Positions 48,501-64,000 of a stretch of DNA of 64,000 bases are shown in pieces. Source of the stretch: Gigaspora margarita (lineage: Eukaryota > Glomeromycota > Glomeromycetes > Diversisporales > Gigasporaceae); the NCBI GenBank assembly GCA_009809945.1, contig WTPW01000069.1:663313-727312 (forward strand). Direction: 5' to 3'. How positions within the stretch are numbered: the stretch's first letter is position 1; each line of letters begins with the position of its first letter. The notes under the pieces were generated by a model. The model ran no database searches and was not told the DNA's origin. It worked only from the letters and a program-made list of their open reading frames with translations. Position numbers and translations under genes: made by a program.

Positions 48501-51500
48501 ATGGTAAAGTCAAATTCTTGTAGGGATAAAATCCAACATGCCACATGTCCTCGAGGAAGTTTCCGGTTAATCAAAAATTTCAGGGCTGAATGGTCAGTAA
48601 TCAAGGTGAATCGGGTGCCATGGAGGTACTGACGGAAATAAGTCACTGCCCATACAACGGCTAAACATTCTTGTTCCGTGACCGAATAATTCTTTTCTGC
48701 CGATGTTAAGGTTTGACTGGCATACGAGATAACTTTCTCTCTACCTTAATCATCCTTTTGGGAGAGAATAGCACCGAGAGCAATTCCCGAAGCGTCGGTA
48801 AACAATAAAAATTCTTGATTGAAATTTGGATAAGCAAGTACAGGAGCAGAAGTGAGTTTTTCTTTCAATGATTGAAAAGCCTCTTGTTGCAACGGGGTCC
48901 AAATATAATTTTCTCCTTTCTTCAGAAGAAGGTTAAGAGGGGCAGCAAGTTTTGAGAAATCCTCGATAAATCTACGGTAGTAGGGAGCCAAACCTAAAAA
49001 TCCACGGAGTTGCCAGAGGGTCGTAGGGACGGGAAAATTTCGGACAACCTCAACTTTCTTAGGGTCAGTCGAAATTCCTTGGGCACTAAAGATATACCCG
49101 AGAAACTTAAGTTCCCTTTTTGCAAAGTGACACTTACGAGGATTTAATTTTAAACCAGCTTCGTTGAGACATTTAAAAACTTCCTTCAAGTGCTGAAGGT
49201 GCTCATCAAGACTTGATGAAAAGATATTAATATCATCAAGATATATAATGACAAACTTCCCGTTGATACCTTGAAAAATTTGATCCATTAAACATTGGAA
49301 CATGGCCGGGGCATTCGTCAGGCCGAAAGGCATAACTTTAAACTCAAAGGTCCCCAAGTGACAGATGAAGGCTGTCTTTTCTCGGTCCTTAGGATCCATC
49401 TCTATCTGCCAGTATCTACTGGCTAAGTCCAGGAATGTGTACCATGAAGAATTTTTGAGGGTATCGAGAAGGTCATTAATAATCGGCAAGGGATAATTGT
49501 CCTTTTTGGTTACTGCGTTAAGTTTCCTATAGTCGATGCAAAATCGAATTTTATCCTTTTGTTTAACCAATACCACGGGGGAAGACCAAGGGCTGGATGA
49601 AGGTCAGATGATGTTGCCCACCAGCATATCGGCAATTTCATTTTCCAAAAAATCTTTTTCCATCGGTGAGGTCCGATATGCCTTTTGTTTAACCGGAGGG
49701 GCTTCAGCAGTAAAAATTTTATGTGTGACTAAACTAGTCCTTCCTAAATCCTGCGGAGTCCAAGCAAAAAGGTCTCTATGTTCAAGAATAAGCTCATGCA
49801 CATCATCTCGAGCTTCCTCCTCAATCGGTCCGATATCTATTTCGGGAGTTGACTCGAAATGTTCATTGAAAAAAACTTTTGATCTTCCTCAAAACTTCCT
49901 TCCTCAAATTCGGAAACGTACTCGACATTGTCATTTTGATAGTCATCGTCACTGTTCATTTCCCACCACGCTTCGTGAACACCCTTTTCTTCAGGTGCAA
50001 TATTATATAGAGAAATAGCATCTTCTTCATCCGAGTCATCATAATAATCGGGTGAAAGCTCAGGGGGGCCGATAGGAGTATCATTAAGATCATCAAAAAG
50101 AAACTGTTCATCAGAATTTAAAGTGAAGTCCGGAGGGTCATAAAAATAAGAAATGTCCTCTTCTTCTGAAAATCTGTACAGCCGTTCTTCTAATTCTTCT
50201 TTTTCGTACTCATCCTCAACTTCCTTTTCTTCTTCTATTTCGAATTCATCTCCGTTCTCTTCCTCCTTTTCATTTCCAGTTTTTGGGTTATGGTTTTCTT
50301 GTATAGGGTTATGCTGTATTTGGCGAAATTCAACCGGAACTATAATTTCTTCGTTCTCCCAATGTAGAGCCATTTCGGAAGCATTATAATCTATTTTCGC
50401 CTAGACTTTAGATAACCAATCATTTCCAACTATAGCTTGATATGACAAAGCGTTCGTGATGACAACATCAATCAGAATCCTTACTCCTCCCACGAAAAAT
50501 GGTAAGTTAGAAATTTCTCCAATAGCACGTTTGCTCTGACCGTGAACATTAACCATATTGACAGTGGAAGGCCTTTCGACTTCAACACCTAGTTCACTTA
50601 ATAAATGAGAAGAGACAACACTCCCGGAAGAACCACTATCCACTATGAGTGGAATAATTTTGTTATAAACAACTGCATCACAGTACAAGGCCGTAGAGGT
50701 AGGGGTTGGTTGTAGATTGACAAAAGTCCAGAACTTCCTCTTGGTGGTAACCTTCTTCCGGAGCCCTTGAACTAATTGTGTGCGCATCGCAGGAACTGAC
50801 CGAAGTAATTGTCCGAAGGTGATATTGGCCGTTTTGTCTTGGATATCGGCTACAATGGAGTAAGGGGTACAAGGGCCGATATTTGCGGAGGATCATCGAG
50901 CATCTTCTTTTTTCAGATGATAGGAGCCCGATTGGTCTTGGTCTGGGATGGAGGATTCGTCACTGTCTCGGTTGGGCGCGCAGCTTCTTCTCTTTGACTT
51001 CTTGAACCGAACCTTCCGCAGTCCATCATCTCTTGAGCCGGGTTAATTGGCTGGGCCGTTCATTTTCTTCTCCTGCTATGAACATTCGGTTATCTGCATG
51101 AAGGTTCAAAAAAGTGTGAGCATTATTTGGCGCAGCACCATCATGACCGTTTATACCATTGTTAACAGGGGCTGGAGGGTTGGGTCGATGCTGATTGTTC
51201 TGGTTCACAGGGATTGCATTGCTACCAGTAGCCACAGCTCCAGAATTATTAGATGGGGCGGGCTGAGGACAATTTCGCACGTAGTGTCCGGTCTGTCCAC
51301 ATCGATAACAGGGATATCAGGCCTGTGAATTCCAATTTCAGCAGGGCGCTTCTTTATTCTCCTTAAGTTGGGCTGCCATGGCTGTAAAAGCTTCTCCAAG
51401 CTTAACAATAGCTTCTTCGGTTTTAGATGGAGCTGGGACTGGAGGAGCAGTTATCAAAGGGGAGGTTACAAGAACTGGCTGTTGAGGCATAGGAGTGGAA

Positions 51501-54500
51501 GTAGGTAAATAAGGATTATAATAATAAGGGTTTTGTTTAAAAGATTTCTCGAACGCTTTAGCATGTTCATATGCAGCAGTTAGAGAGTTAGGTAAAAATG
51601 GGGCAACTGAAGTAGAAAGTTCCGGAAGAAGTCCATTAATAAACATTTGGGCTTTTGCACTTTCAGGATATTGATGTCCACCAGCTTCAACACAGCGGAG
51701 CAATTCTTCAACAGCCACGTGATAAGAATCAACATCCTCGCTCATCCCTTGTTTCCTCTGGGTGAGTTGGGCGAACCATTTACTCTCAAGGGCTGGTGTC
51801 CTAAAGTGGGCTATAAAGGATGGTTGAAAACTTATATCGAGATTAAGACGGTCATTCCATCGATCAATAGGGGTCAACTGAGCTTGATTAGTGACCCACC
51901 AAGTGGCGGCGGCACCCTTAAGCTTAGGTACAATCACCAGAATTTTCCTAGCGTCCTGCACCTGGTTGGCTTCAAAAGCTTTCTTCACATCTTCCAACCA
52001 TGAAATCGGATCCTGTTCACCAGCTGAAAATTCAGAATAGTGGACCAAGTTCAACTCACGATGCTGCGCAGGAATATTAATGGCAGGAATGTTAATTTGA
52101 GGTACCAGAGCAGCTTGCAACTGGATAACGAGATTTCCGATTTGCTATGCAAGAAGGGCCATAGGGTCAGGTTGACCGTCAGCAATAGGATTAACAATAG
52201 CAATAGGGACTTGGGGTTGAGGGACTTCAATGTTTTCATTGTCATCATTGTCAGCCAAAAAATTATCAAGATCTTCATTGAAATTGTCGTGATCCATATC
52301 GGCAGATTCGATTTCTTCTGTGTCCTCTTCAAGATTATCGGGATTATTAAGGATATCTTGATTAAATCTATGGGTCTCTTGATATGTAGTTAGGAACCTA
52401 GTTACAAGGGTAGAGAAATCTTCGGCTTCACCGTATCGAAAGCTAAAAATGAACCGAAGGANTAATCTATCGNGAATATTCTCAANTCCAAGNTCAACAA
52501 GTCTTTCAAATNGANGTACAGCNTACTGAGAGTACTGAAGAGCNGTAAAAGAAGCACTATACCAAGTCCAAAAATTCTGAAACTGCAGAGAAAGGTCTTC
52601 TACTGGAGGAAAACAAACTACACAAGATTCATCCCGGTAGTGTTTGACAAGATAGTTAATGGCCTGTGGAGTCTTCCCAAAGAAATAATGATGGAGGTCG
52701 TGGTTTCGGATATTTCGAAAATGTTGTTCAAAATTGTTCATAAGCGTTCAAAATTGACGAAATCTGAAGTGCGGTGTAAAACTTCCACACAATCGGCACC
52801 AAATGTTACTATCCGGTTGGGAGATATCAGACACGCCGGTAGAGCTATCGGGATAGTGAACGATATTTACGAGTTAACAGCAGAGAAACACGAAGAGATG
52901 ATTATGGAGGAGTTAGGGTACTTTGGCGTAAAAGGAAGTTGAATCGGGTGTAAGGGTTAAAAAGGGATGAACCAGTATATAATTTAAACAAAGGGGTTAT
53001 CTAACGATATCAATCGTTAATCAGCAGAAACAATTAAATAATACAGCAGTCGATTAAATCTATCTATAGTCTTAAATGTATTATCAATAAAACAATCAAA
53101 TATCGGTATGTTGATATGTGTATCAGCAGCAGTGTATAAATAATCAAACAATAAATAAAATAACCAATAAAACAAATATCAAAACAGCAGTGTAACATTA
53201 ACAAACAGTGGTGAGAATTCGATAATAAAAGTGTATATAAGTTGCCTTCGGCTTTGAAATGCCTACTAACTTATATAGGGTCGAGGTTTATTAATAACAA
53301 AGGATCAGATCGAAGTCTGAAGTCTTTATTGAAGGCAGAATTCGAGCCTTTAAATATATGTTTCTAGATACATAAATTAATTACAGTAGTCTATTCAAGA
53401 AAACTTTTATCTGCGGTCAACTTATTTTTAGAATCATTCGATTCTTTTCAACACCAATCCCTTCATTAATCACATTAGTTTCAACCACGCCTTTGCCTTA
53501 TTTAAAAGTTCTGTCCGCAAAAATAAAATTCTGATACATATCGGCAGATTCCTGAAAATATTTGAATGCCTCAGGGCATCTGAGATAGGCTAAATAATCA
53601 AGTTTCACCATGAGACATGTACGGAAGACTTCTTATTCTAGCTCGTTGGTGTAATCGGAGGCCGGATGATGACAGGCGATCCATCTTCCGATCGATTATC
53701 GTATCTATAATAGACTTCGATCCAATACTTAGTATGATATCCCAATAAAGTAATGAGAATTGATATGTATACGTATAACAAAATAGGAAATAAAAGAGAT
53801 ATGTATATATTAACAAATAAAGAAATAGAAAAGAATATTCATATGTCAATCGGTCATCGATCAAATCGGTGATCAGNGTTTACGGTTCAAGAGTTCAGAG
53901 TGATCGACATAATTTGGTCACGGGATACCGATAGCGCCATCGGAAAAGAAAATTTTTAATTTTCCTAGTATAACACCGGACAGAATTTTAATATCATGAA
54001 GATCTAACCTGATTTGTTGATGATCGTAGCTACATATAAAACTGATTTTTTTTAAAGTTGTTTGCCATAACGATTTGCACATAATTTGAGAACTTTAGAA
54101 AATTTTATTAAGTTTTTTTTTTGAAAATACTTTGATATTTTAGATGCATGTAAACAAAAAATAAAAAATATAATTAAAATTATTATATCTCAACACATTC
54201 TTGAAACCTTAGAATTTTTTTATGAAAATTTAATCCTATATACTTTAGAACTTAGAGAACAACTTTCATTAAGTCGATAATTAGTGTTGACAATACAGTT
54301 ATTCCAGGAATAATGTATTTAATAAAATTTTTAATTTTAAAAAAAATACTATTTTTTGTATCTTAAAATTTTATATAATGAAACATTGTAAAATTTATTT
54401 TGAAATAATCTAAAAAAATAAATAATATATAATATAATATAATATGTATATCATATTTTAGAATCATATTTTTATAAATTTTACAATATTTCATTATATA

Positions 54501-57500
54501 AAAATGTTAAAATACAAAAAAATAAAAAAAAAAGTAGGATTTTTTAAGCATTAAAATTTAAATAAACATATTATTCCTGAAACAACTGTATTGTTAACAC
54601 TAATTATCAACTTAATGAAAGTTGTTCTTTAAGTTCTAAAGCATATAGGATTAAATTTTTATAAAAAAATTCCAAAGGGTTCAAGAATGCATCGAGATGT
54701 AATAATTTTAATTATATTGTTTATTTTTTGTTTACAGGCATCTAAAATATCAAAGTATTTTCAAAAAAAACTTAATAAAATTTTCTAAAATTCTCAAATT
54801 ATGTGCAAATCATTATAGTAAACAACTTTACTTATTGCACAAAGACTGATACACATATAAAAAAATCAGTTTTATATGTATCTACGATTATTAACAAATT
54901 AAGTTAGATCTTTGTGATATTAAAATTCTGGTGACTTCTGTTCAGAGAGTGTATATACTCTGTACATCATATTTTAATGATTATCATGCTTATGGATAAT
55001 TAATCTGGGTTATCAGTTTATGATAGCTATAACCCAGTTGATAGGTGTTAACCAGATTACCTAGGTAACTCTTATATGGGTACAAGCTCTAATGTAAATG
55101 CCATGCCGTAGTTTTCTCTAAAGTAAAATTAACTTTATATGTAATCTTAAAATATGATTGGCAAAAGCAAAACTATTCAAAAAAAATTAAATTTTAAATT
55201 TTCTATTTTTATTTAATAAATTTTTTAAATTAATTTAAAAAAGTTTGTTTTTTTTAATAAATTATTTTATTATTAGGACTAAAATCATAGAAATATTGTG
55301 TTGGATAGTGTATTGGGAATAAGGTTATTAGAAAAATGTGGAGAAGTGATAGTGTTAGAGAAGTGGTGGCATCAAGGAAGAGGCAGTGTTGAGGATGAAT
55401 ATAGTTGAGAAGGATAGTTGTTAAAGAAGAAGTGCTTGTTGAAAGTGGTGGTTGTTGAGAAGTAGTAGTTGCTAAAGAAATAGTAGCTGTCAGAGTTATA
55501 AATGTTGAATAAGTAGTTGTATCAGAAAAGGAACTGTCAGAGAAACAGTAGTCAGAGAATGGTTTGTTGATGTTGTTGTCAGGGAGGTTATTGTGTTTGT
55601 GAAGTATTAGTATCTGGAAAGTGATTATCAAGGAAGTGGTTGTGTTGAAAAAGTAAATATATCAGAAGGTGATTGTCAAAGAGTTGGTTGTTAGAAAATT
55701 GGGTGTGGCATGAAAGGAAAAATTTTGGGGTAAGTTAATATCAGGAAAATAAAAGCAGAAAAATAATACCATATTCTTATTTATTGATATAAAATATATT
55801 AATTGTTAAGTAGAGTTGGGGCATGGTATTGGTTGAAAAATCATCACACGTTAATTTTGGAGCTACATTCTAAATTTAGCATCGCTCCCTTACCTCATAA
55901 TTAGTAAATCATTACTACACATTTTCAGGCAATGATTACTACATTTCTACATAGTAAATTTCTATTACTACATTCTTGTAAATATTCGTAGCTCTTATCT
56001 TATTCTTGGTAATTAGGTAATTTTGGTGAGAATATAAAAGGATTGCTTATGAATAGAAGGGATAGTTAGTTTTTCTTTAAGTTTATTTTCTTTAAGTTTT
56101 CTTCTTTTCTTGTATATAATTTTCTAACATACACATATATATAAATTGCTTCCAAAATCCAATAAATCAATTTTCCAATATTTAATAAAATATATTTGTT
56201 TATAAATTTTTGAACCCTTAATGATTGTGGCCCAGTAGCTAAATTGGTACACAAAGTTTTGGAAGTTTCTCCCAGGGCCACAATATTTTTGGTGCCAATT
56301 GTGTGAATTAAATATTTCCACTTGCCTTTCTGTGAATATGGATATTAAAAGAAGAATAACTTGGTTTAAATAATCTTGAAAAGTATGTCATATCCAATAA
56401 ATGATAGTTGCACAGTTAATGAAAATGGGAGGTTCTGCAACAACAATTATGATTTAGAAAACAAGAATCAACTTGACAATCTGCAAAAACTGTTTTAGGA
56501 AATGGTAGAATTTTTGATCAAATACAAAAATTTCAAACAAATTTGGAGGAACAAACTTTTGTAAAGAGCTTGATCTATGCAGAAGGAAATCAGGACCCAG
56601 TCGAATAGCTAGATTTGATTAACAGCATTTTCAAGACAAATAAAATTGTAAGTACAAGAAAGCTTGCTATTGGAGGTGCCAGTTTGATGGGTCTAGCTGT
56701 GTATTGGTATGAAGATCAAAAAAGTAAAGAACCAAGAATTCTATACTAGGATAATGGGTGTATTTAGAACCAAAGTTTTTTTCACCAGCTTTTTTCAAAT
56801 TTTTGTACTATGACTTTGATGACCCAGTGGAGTACAGATTAATCTGAAAGCACAGTGCCTTGAAAACCATAGAGTGATATGCTGCCAATATAATGTTGTA
56901 GTTTTATTATATGTTGAAGGTTGAAATTGGTACTCTGAGATAGTAAAAATCCAGACATTCATGCCAGGTCATTGTTTGGATTTGGTGTTGTCCATCCAAC
57001 AATTTATACCAAGTACCTTTTTGGAAGCCATAGAAAAGGCCCAGTTGTGTGAAAAGACAATGATGCATAGCCTACTTGTGACTGAGCCTGCTATAACTTT
57101 TGCTATATTACCCAACATAGAACTATTTCTTCCTAATTGACCCAAGTAATGCCTCTTCTGATATTACAAATAAACCCATTAATAGGGAATCTAATAAAAC
57201 AAATAGTTTCTTTACTACAGGAGATTGTTTTTGCTATCAAGGATAATAGTAGTAATATTCAGCCTTTACATGATAAAGATGACCAAAAAAGAGTTGAATG
57301 TCCTTTGAATTGGATTAGGCCAACTACTGCTGCCCAAAATAAGGAAAGTTGTCACAAATACAAAAATAATACAAAATAAGAAAAGAAAATAAAGTTCATT
57401 GACTCACCCATAGTGGCCAATCTTGATAATAAACCATAAAAATTTGTTGAATAGAGAAACTAAGATCTGAAAGTAAAAGTTAAAAAGTGAAAAATATAGA

Positions 57501-60500
57501 GTTTTAGATAAGAAGGATACAAACTATCAAAACAAGAGCAATAATAGTTGTAGAACAAGGAGTGCTCCAGATAATCTGTTAAGGGACATCTGAAGTCTGT
57601 TTAATCTTGAATAAGGTTATTGAAACAGAATTGGAATTAAAAAGGGCAAGTGTGAAATATCAATAATAATAGCAAACTAATACCACCTTTTTCAGAACTT
57701 TCTATTGTTATCAAAATGAAGTTGAAGTTAAAAAAGAGAAACAATCAACATTAGTTGGCTATTAAAAATCTGTACAAATTTATACAGAAGAATTATATGA
57801 TTCTAACCATTGTTACCAAAATAAATAAAAGATGAAAAGAGCAAATACAAAACACTTACCAGGTGTCAAGGCTTTGCAAATACAAGTTGTGCAAGTTAGA
57901 TTAAAGATAGCAAAAACCAAATATCTATAAATGATAGTAATAAGAGGGCTAAAGCAAATACTATGATGATAGTACCAACAATATAATAATGTTTGTTCAA
58001 GAAGAGGTAGTTGAATTATGTAAAAGAAAGAATAAAAATTGGGTATCTATAAATAATCAAAAGTTAGCAGAAACTGGTCATGCTGAAGAAAAAAATAAGT
58101 ATAGTTATAGTTGACAAAACAAACCTGGAATTGAAAAGCATAAACCTAAGGCACCTGTTAACTATCAAAAGCCCAAAGAGATAGGACATGCTAGTACAAC
58201 ATGGATCTTGAATGTTGTTACAATTGTGGAATCAACCTGACTAAAAACAAAAAAAAAAGAATATATTATAGGATGGAAAAAATAAACCTGAAGTTCATAT
58301 GAGGTATTCAAAAATTCTACCTTATGATTTTACAAGAAAAATAATGAATTCAAAAATTGTAAAAGAAGTCTACCAAATAATTCAAAGCTAAAAATAGAGT
58401 ACTAATCAAAGGATATGAAACTTTAGTGGCTGCTTGCACCATGTGAAAAACAAAAGTTCAATTATTTAAGATCTAGAAAAACACAACTAAATGCAAAAAA
58501 GGTCTGTTGGATCAAACAAAAAGTTCTTATAAAGATCTTAATAATGCAAGTAGAATGTGGATGTTGAAAGTCAAAGATATCAATAATATGAAACTGGTAA
58601 AAAAATGGAAGAAATGAATAAAAGTTATACTGCCAAGTAATATAATAAATGAAATTCCTAATAAGAATATAAAACCTGAGCAGTGTAAAAAAGAGTATAA
58701 GACAAATTCTATAGTAAATAAGATTATAAAGAAACCTGATGAAGAAAAATTAATGGATATAGAGTTGCAAAGCTATGAGAAGTAAGGAAAAAGAAGTAAA
58801 TACATACTAAATAGATTTGGAAAATCTAAAGCAATTATATTGTAATATAGTAGATAATTTTAGAATTTTGTATAACAACAATCATGTGTTCATGATGCAC
58901 TAGATGATCATATAACAGTATCAATCCTTCATGTGTTCACAATGCACTAGACAATCATATAATAGTATCAACCCTTTATTCAATCACTACTAGTTTACTT
59001 CATTTTTATTTATTATTTATTAGTTATTTATTATTTATTTATTTGTTTCACCTACTCTGCAAACTATTTGGTTTTGAATGATGTACAGTTAATTATGCAT
59101 CATTTATTATGCATACAATTATTATACACAGGATCATTATGCATAAGATTGTTATATTAAATAGTTTTAGGATAGTAGTAAGCTACAATTATAAAAATGA
59201 TATAGAAATCCTTTTGTATTAAGATAATAAGCAGTATTCACTTTTATATCTTAAGATCTATCTAATAAAATCCTCTTCATCTTAAATTTCTTCTAACAAA
59301 AACCTAACCATTCACAAATCGAACATTTTGATTATATTTGTCGATGATAACAGGGCCAGGTCACCTACTTGAAGAAATTTTACTCTAAGATAGCTATTTC
59401 ATACAAAATAGAAGATATGAGCTATAGTTTCTTCATTGAACTATGTTCCAATTTATGACCTTCCATATTCTTTTGAAGTTATATTCCTGTAATAGTTAGA
59501 AAAATATTTTGTCTAAATATGTATTGTCTATGCTCTTATGATTAAAAATGAAATATTAATACTTGCATACAAAATGAAAATAAAATCTAAAATTATACTT
59601 AGCTTCAAAAGTACACCATTTACATATTGTCCTTTATGTGTTTAATTTTATCCAATTTTTTTTCCATTCTTGTTAATGAAATATTGCTCTAGATAGATAG
59701 AAAAATTGATTAAAGAAATTGAAATTAGTATCAAATATATAGAGAAAAAAAAAGAATTTATATTTAGCTTTGGGATAAGTTCTAATGCTCTACATCCTGG
59801 AGAATACTTCAAGTTCATAAACACCCAATGAAAATCCGGATCACTCTTGTTGCATTATTATCCTCTAACCTACTGATCTAGAAGAATAAAATTTTTTTTA
59901 ATAAAGTAAATAAGAAAAAAAAGAAAAAAACAAGTAACTTTATACTTATTCTTAAAGACCTCAGTTACTATATGTTTTCTCCAAAAAATCAATTGTCTCA
60001 GGTCAAGAAAGTTTGATTTTAATAAATTCAGATAGAATAAGTTCAATGGATTCTTCTGGACTACTAAAAGGATTTCTGCTAATTCTCGTAAACTATAAGT
60101 TTTACAAATCTATAATCAACTTGTGCTGACAGAAAAAAGTGAACTGACTAAAATTTTACAAGGCCTATCTGGAGTTTCAGAAGTTCAAAGTAAGAACTGA
60201 AGAAAAAATTAACAAAAATACCTGAAATAAGAAGGAGAAGTGCAAAAGTATAGATAGAAAAATACCTATTTCAAACAAAAAGAGTCCTGGTTAAAAAAAC
60301 AAGAGGTACTTATTTGAATACAAAGATCAATGAAGCAGATTAAAAGTGGATGATCATATTAAATGTAATAATCATGTGAGTGACATCACAAGAAAAGAAA
60401 CAAGACAAAAAATATGCTATGAAGTCCAAGAAAAATCTGATAGAAGCTCTAAGAATAAATGAATAATGAATAAATAAATAAATAAATACAATAGTTAATG

Positions 60501-63500
60501 ATGCAGAGAAATAAAAGATGAAAACTTTTGTATTACACTCCAAATTCTGAATATGAGGTCTAATAAGAAAAATTTTTTAGATATTATATATTTTTTTAAA
60601 ATAAATTATTTTATTAGTTTTTTTTTTGTTTTTTTTTTAGTTAGTTTTTTTAGATTATATGTGAATCATTTGTTAGTAATTGAGTTAGTTTAAGATTTGT
60701 TATTTTTTGGTTTGTTTTTTTTATAAAGTTCTGGTTATGGGTAAACCAAGGAACTAAAACCCATAGTTTATTTTTTTATTTTATTTTTTTTAAAAATATT
60801 GTTTTAAAATTTTTTTAATCACTGGTTAATTATGCTTGGAGAAGGGAAAATATAATATAGTAGATAATTTTAGACTTTTATATTGCAATAGTCATGTGTT
60901 TACAATGCACTAAATGATTATATAACAGTATCAACTCTTTGTTTAATTACTACTAGTTTATTTTATTTTTATTTATTAATTATTAATTATTTATTATTTA
61001 TTATTTATTTACTTGTTTCACCTACTCTGTAAACTATTTGGTCTTGTCATGATGCACATTAATTATGCATCATTTATTATACATACAATAATTATGCACA
61101 GGTTCATTATGCATAAGATTGTTATATTAATAGTAACACAATATGTCATGTGTAAATTTTTTAATTATGAGTCAAATGAGTGACGCACCTAAATTTCAGA
61201 TGTAAAATTTGGGCAAATTTTGCTTTCTCGACTTCTTTAGCAAAAAGAAGCTATCTGTTTAATTTTCAGATATAAGTTTGCAATTTCTCTAGTATTAGAA
61301 GGTTCTTCTCATAAAATTTTAAAGATGGTTTATAATAAAATTACAACTAATCGAGCTAATGAAGTTAGCCAATTTTTTGACAATTTTACTATTTGTTTAT
61401 AAGTGATGCATATCATTTCACCGAATTAGATAATCAGGACCGTTAACTGAAATGATAGTCCTATTTGCCTAATTTGGTAAAATGATATGCATCACTTATA
61501 AACAAATAGTAAAAATTGTCAAAAAATTGGCTAACTTCATTAGCTCGATTAGTTGCAATTTTATTATAAACCATCTTTAAAATTTTATAAGAAGAACTTT
61601 CTAAGCTAGAAAAATCACTAACTTATACCCAAAAATTAAACAAACAGCTTCTTTTTGTTAAATAAGCCGAGAAAGCAAAATTTGCCCAAATTTTACATAT
61701 AAAATTTAGGTGCATCACTCATTTGACTCATAATTAAAAATTTACACACATGATCTGTATGACAAATTGTGTTACTGTTAAATAGTTTTAGAATAGTAGT
61801 AAGCTACAATTATAAAAAGAATATAGAAATCCTTTTGTATTAAGATAATAAGCAGTGCCTACTTTCATGTTCTAAGATCTATCTAATAAAAGCCTCTTCA
61901 TCTTGAATTTCTTTGAATTTGGAACTCAAAAGATCACTGATATCAAAAGATCAATAATAATACTTTAATTAAAAGATCATTTATTTACAACAACCTTGGT
62001 AATTGTGGAGCAAAAAAAAAACTTGCAAAAATATCTTGCAGCAATTATATAAATCAAAAAAAAAAGTCTTCTTAAAATTGTTCTACAGGCAACCTGATGA
62101 ACAAATCTACAAACAAATGAAAAGTGTTAGTAATTCAATAGTGCCATCACTTGAGCAGAGGAAGATGCTAGTTAAAAAATTATTATACATTAATTTTGAA
62201 GCTGCATTTGCTTTCTTATCTCATAATTAGTATATCATTACTATATTGTTATGATTGAATTATTATACATTTCTGGATAATGATTACTACATTTCTACAA
62301 AGTAAATTCCATTATCATATTCTTGTAAATATTCATAGCTCTTATCTTGTTCTTGGTAATTTGGTAATTTTAGTAGGAATATAAAAGATTGCTTTATAAA
62401 TAGAAGAAATAGTTAGTTTTTCTTTAAGTTTATTTTCTTCAAATTTTCTTCTTTTCTTGTATATAATTTTCTAACACATGCATATGTATATAAATTGCTC
62501 TCACAAAATCTAATAAATTGATCCCCTAATATTTAATAAAATTTATTCATTATAAATCTTTGAACCCTTAATAATTGTGGACCAGTAGCTAAATTGGTGC
62601 ACGAAGTTTTGGAAGTCTCTTTCAAGACCACAACAATGTGTAAAAAAATTGGCATGCCTTGGTAGATATGCCTTGGCTTGAAGCATGCCTGAATAAATCA
62701 CATAACAACAAATTAACCAATCAAAATTAATTTATAATTATAGCTAAAACTTATAACTGACCAATCACAATCAAATATTTTATATGATTTACTATATAGC
62801 CATTTATTAAAGATCTTAGCTTTTTTTTTGAGTCATATTTAATTAAGTAGATACTTTTTAAGATACACCCAAACTTGGTATAATTGTTATATATCATTTT
62901 TGATATATGCAATACTATAAAAACTATAAAGTACTATGTTTAAAGTATATACATACAATTTGGAGTTTTATTATTAAGGACTTTGTTATTTTTGTAAGGT
63001 GTGTGTTGTTTTGGAATAAGATGGACTTTTGGATCAAATAATTTATATTAAAATATTTATTTAGATATGAGATAGGTGAATGAATAAGTTTACTAAAACA
63101 ATTATTTTATAAGATTATTGTAACAAATTAAAATGAATTAGATTAAATGAAATATGCATACTATAAAAAAAAATTGACAAACAACTAAAAAATAAAAATG
63201 GGTTGTGCATATTTTTTTAGGGTTAGAGATTAAGGTTAGAGATTAGCTTTAGAGTAGAGTTTAGATTAAACAAGTATATATAGGTTTTAAAAAGTTAAAT
63301 AAACAATATTATTTTAATCTGATTTCATCATAATCTATAACAATTATTATTAGCTTTTTACTTAATTATCAAATAAAACGATTTGATCAATATTTGCAGT
63401 AAGTCAAAAATTTTAAAATTAAATATATAATAGGTAAATGCACAGCATTGTATGTCCAGAGCTAATATTTAATATATATACTATATATTATATTTAATAT

Positions 63501-64000
63501 CAATATAGCAATATAAGTTGATTATGTATCTGTTATTGTTTTTGTTAATCAGTTGAATGTGATTGGTTGTATATCACATGATGCAGCTAGACAGAAAACC
63601 ATTTTGTTGATCAAACCCTTTCGTAAAAATAGAGAGTCCTCCGCTTTGCTCTGGACTAATTAGGCATAGAACATGTTCTATTCATTGCTTACTATAATTA
63701 AAATTGTTAAAAAAAACATATGAATTTACTATATAACTTTGAGCTAAGATCTTCTTAAATCTAAATTATTAACTTAAAATTACATTTTACAATTAAATAG
63801 AACAAGAAAAGAAGAAAAAATTAAGTTTAAAAACCAAGTTAAAATTTTGTTAATTTTGTACAATTACAAAATGTAACTTTGTTAAAAACAAATATTTACT
63901 AATTTTAAATTAGTAATTATATGTAAAATTATGCTCTGAACAACTTATTTAGATGGTTACCTTGTAAGAAAAATAGGTTATCTATTTACTAAAGTTAAAA

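Overview
The window is very AT-rich eukaryotic DNA, dense in transposons and with almost no live genes. The best fit is an arbuscular mycorrhizal fungus (Glomeromycotina, Rhizophagus/Gigaspora-like). The reasons are one intact TKL-like protein kinase gene with five short AT-rich introns (64-85 nt), RepHel Helitrons with an N-terminal DUF6570-type domain, tnp2-type and Ty3/gypsy element wreckage, and a very high load of small hAT, PIF/Harbinger, TA- and TTAA-flanked elements. This placement rests on family recognition, not on a marker gene.

Layout. 1-1,850: A-rich dispersed repeat and a ~122-bp tandem repeat. 1,850-5,900: a dead tnp2/CACTA-like transposase on the minus strand, cut by two hAT elements, one ATA-flanked element and one tRNA-derived SINE. 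Removing each insertion at its duplicated target brings conserved motifs back in frame. 6,300-8,100: small inverted-repeat elements. 8,690-19,600: one decayed Helitron RepHel gene (minus strand), split by a hAT element with an exact 8-bp target duplication. Inside that hAT sit a long foldback, a second hAT and two MITEs. 20,000-25,560: dispersed repeats, an N gap and a Harbinger MITE. 25,695-26,442: a second tRNA-derived SINE with a poly(A) tail and target duplications. 28,850-29,785: a frameshifted gene of unknown function. 30,100-37,050: foldbacks, paired TA-flanked elements sharing a perfect 18-bp palindrome, a gypsy fragment and a SINE-like retroposon. 37,795-38,639: a hAT with a GC-rich core.

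39,684-41,051 holds the only convincing intact protein-coding gene, a ~335-aa kinase. A small ORF with a signal-peptide-like start lies tail-to-tail with it at 41,828-42,163. A ~110-bp tandem array (42,890-44,530) follows, with a MITE inserted in it.

45,688-55,091 is a hAT interrupted by an 8.2-kb Ty3/gypsy element with 1,172-bp LTRs and by a foldback. 55,824-62,635 is a gag-only gypsy relative with the same type of primer-binding site. It carries a second, non-autonomous LTR element, which itself carries a foldback inserted at TTAA; the sister LTR preserves the empty site. The genes do not form a pathway. What the window shows is a layered insertion history that can be read from target-site duplications, and CpG-biased decay (CG to TG/CA) that has killed several reading frames.
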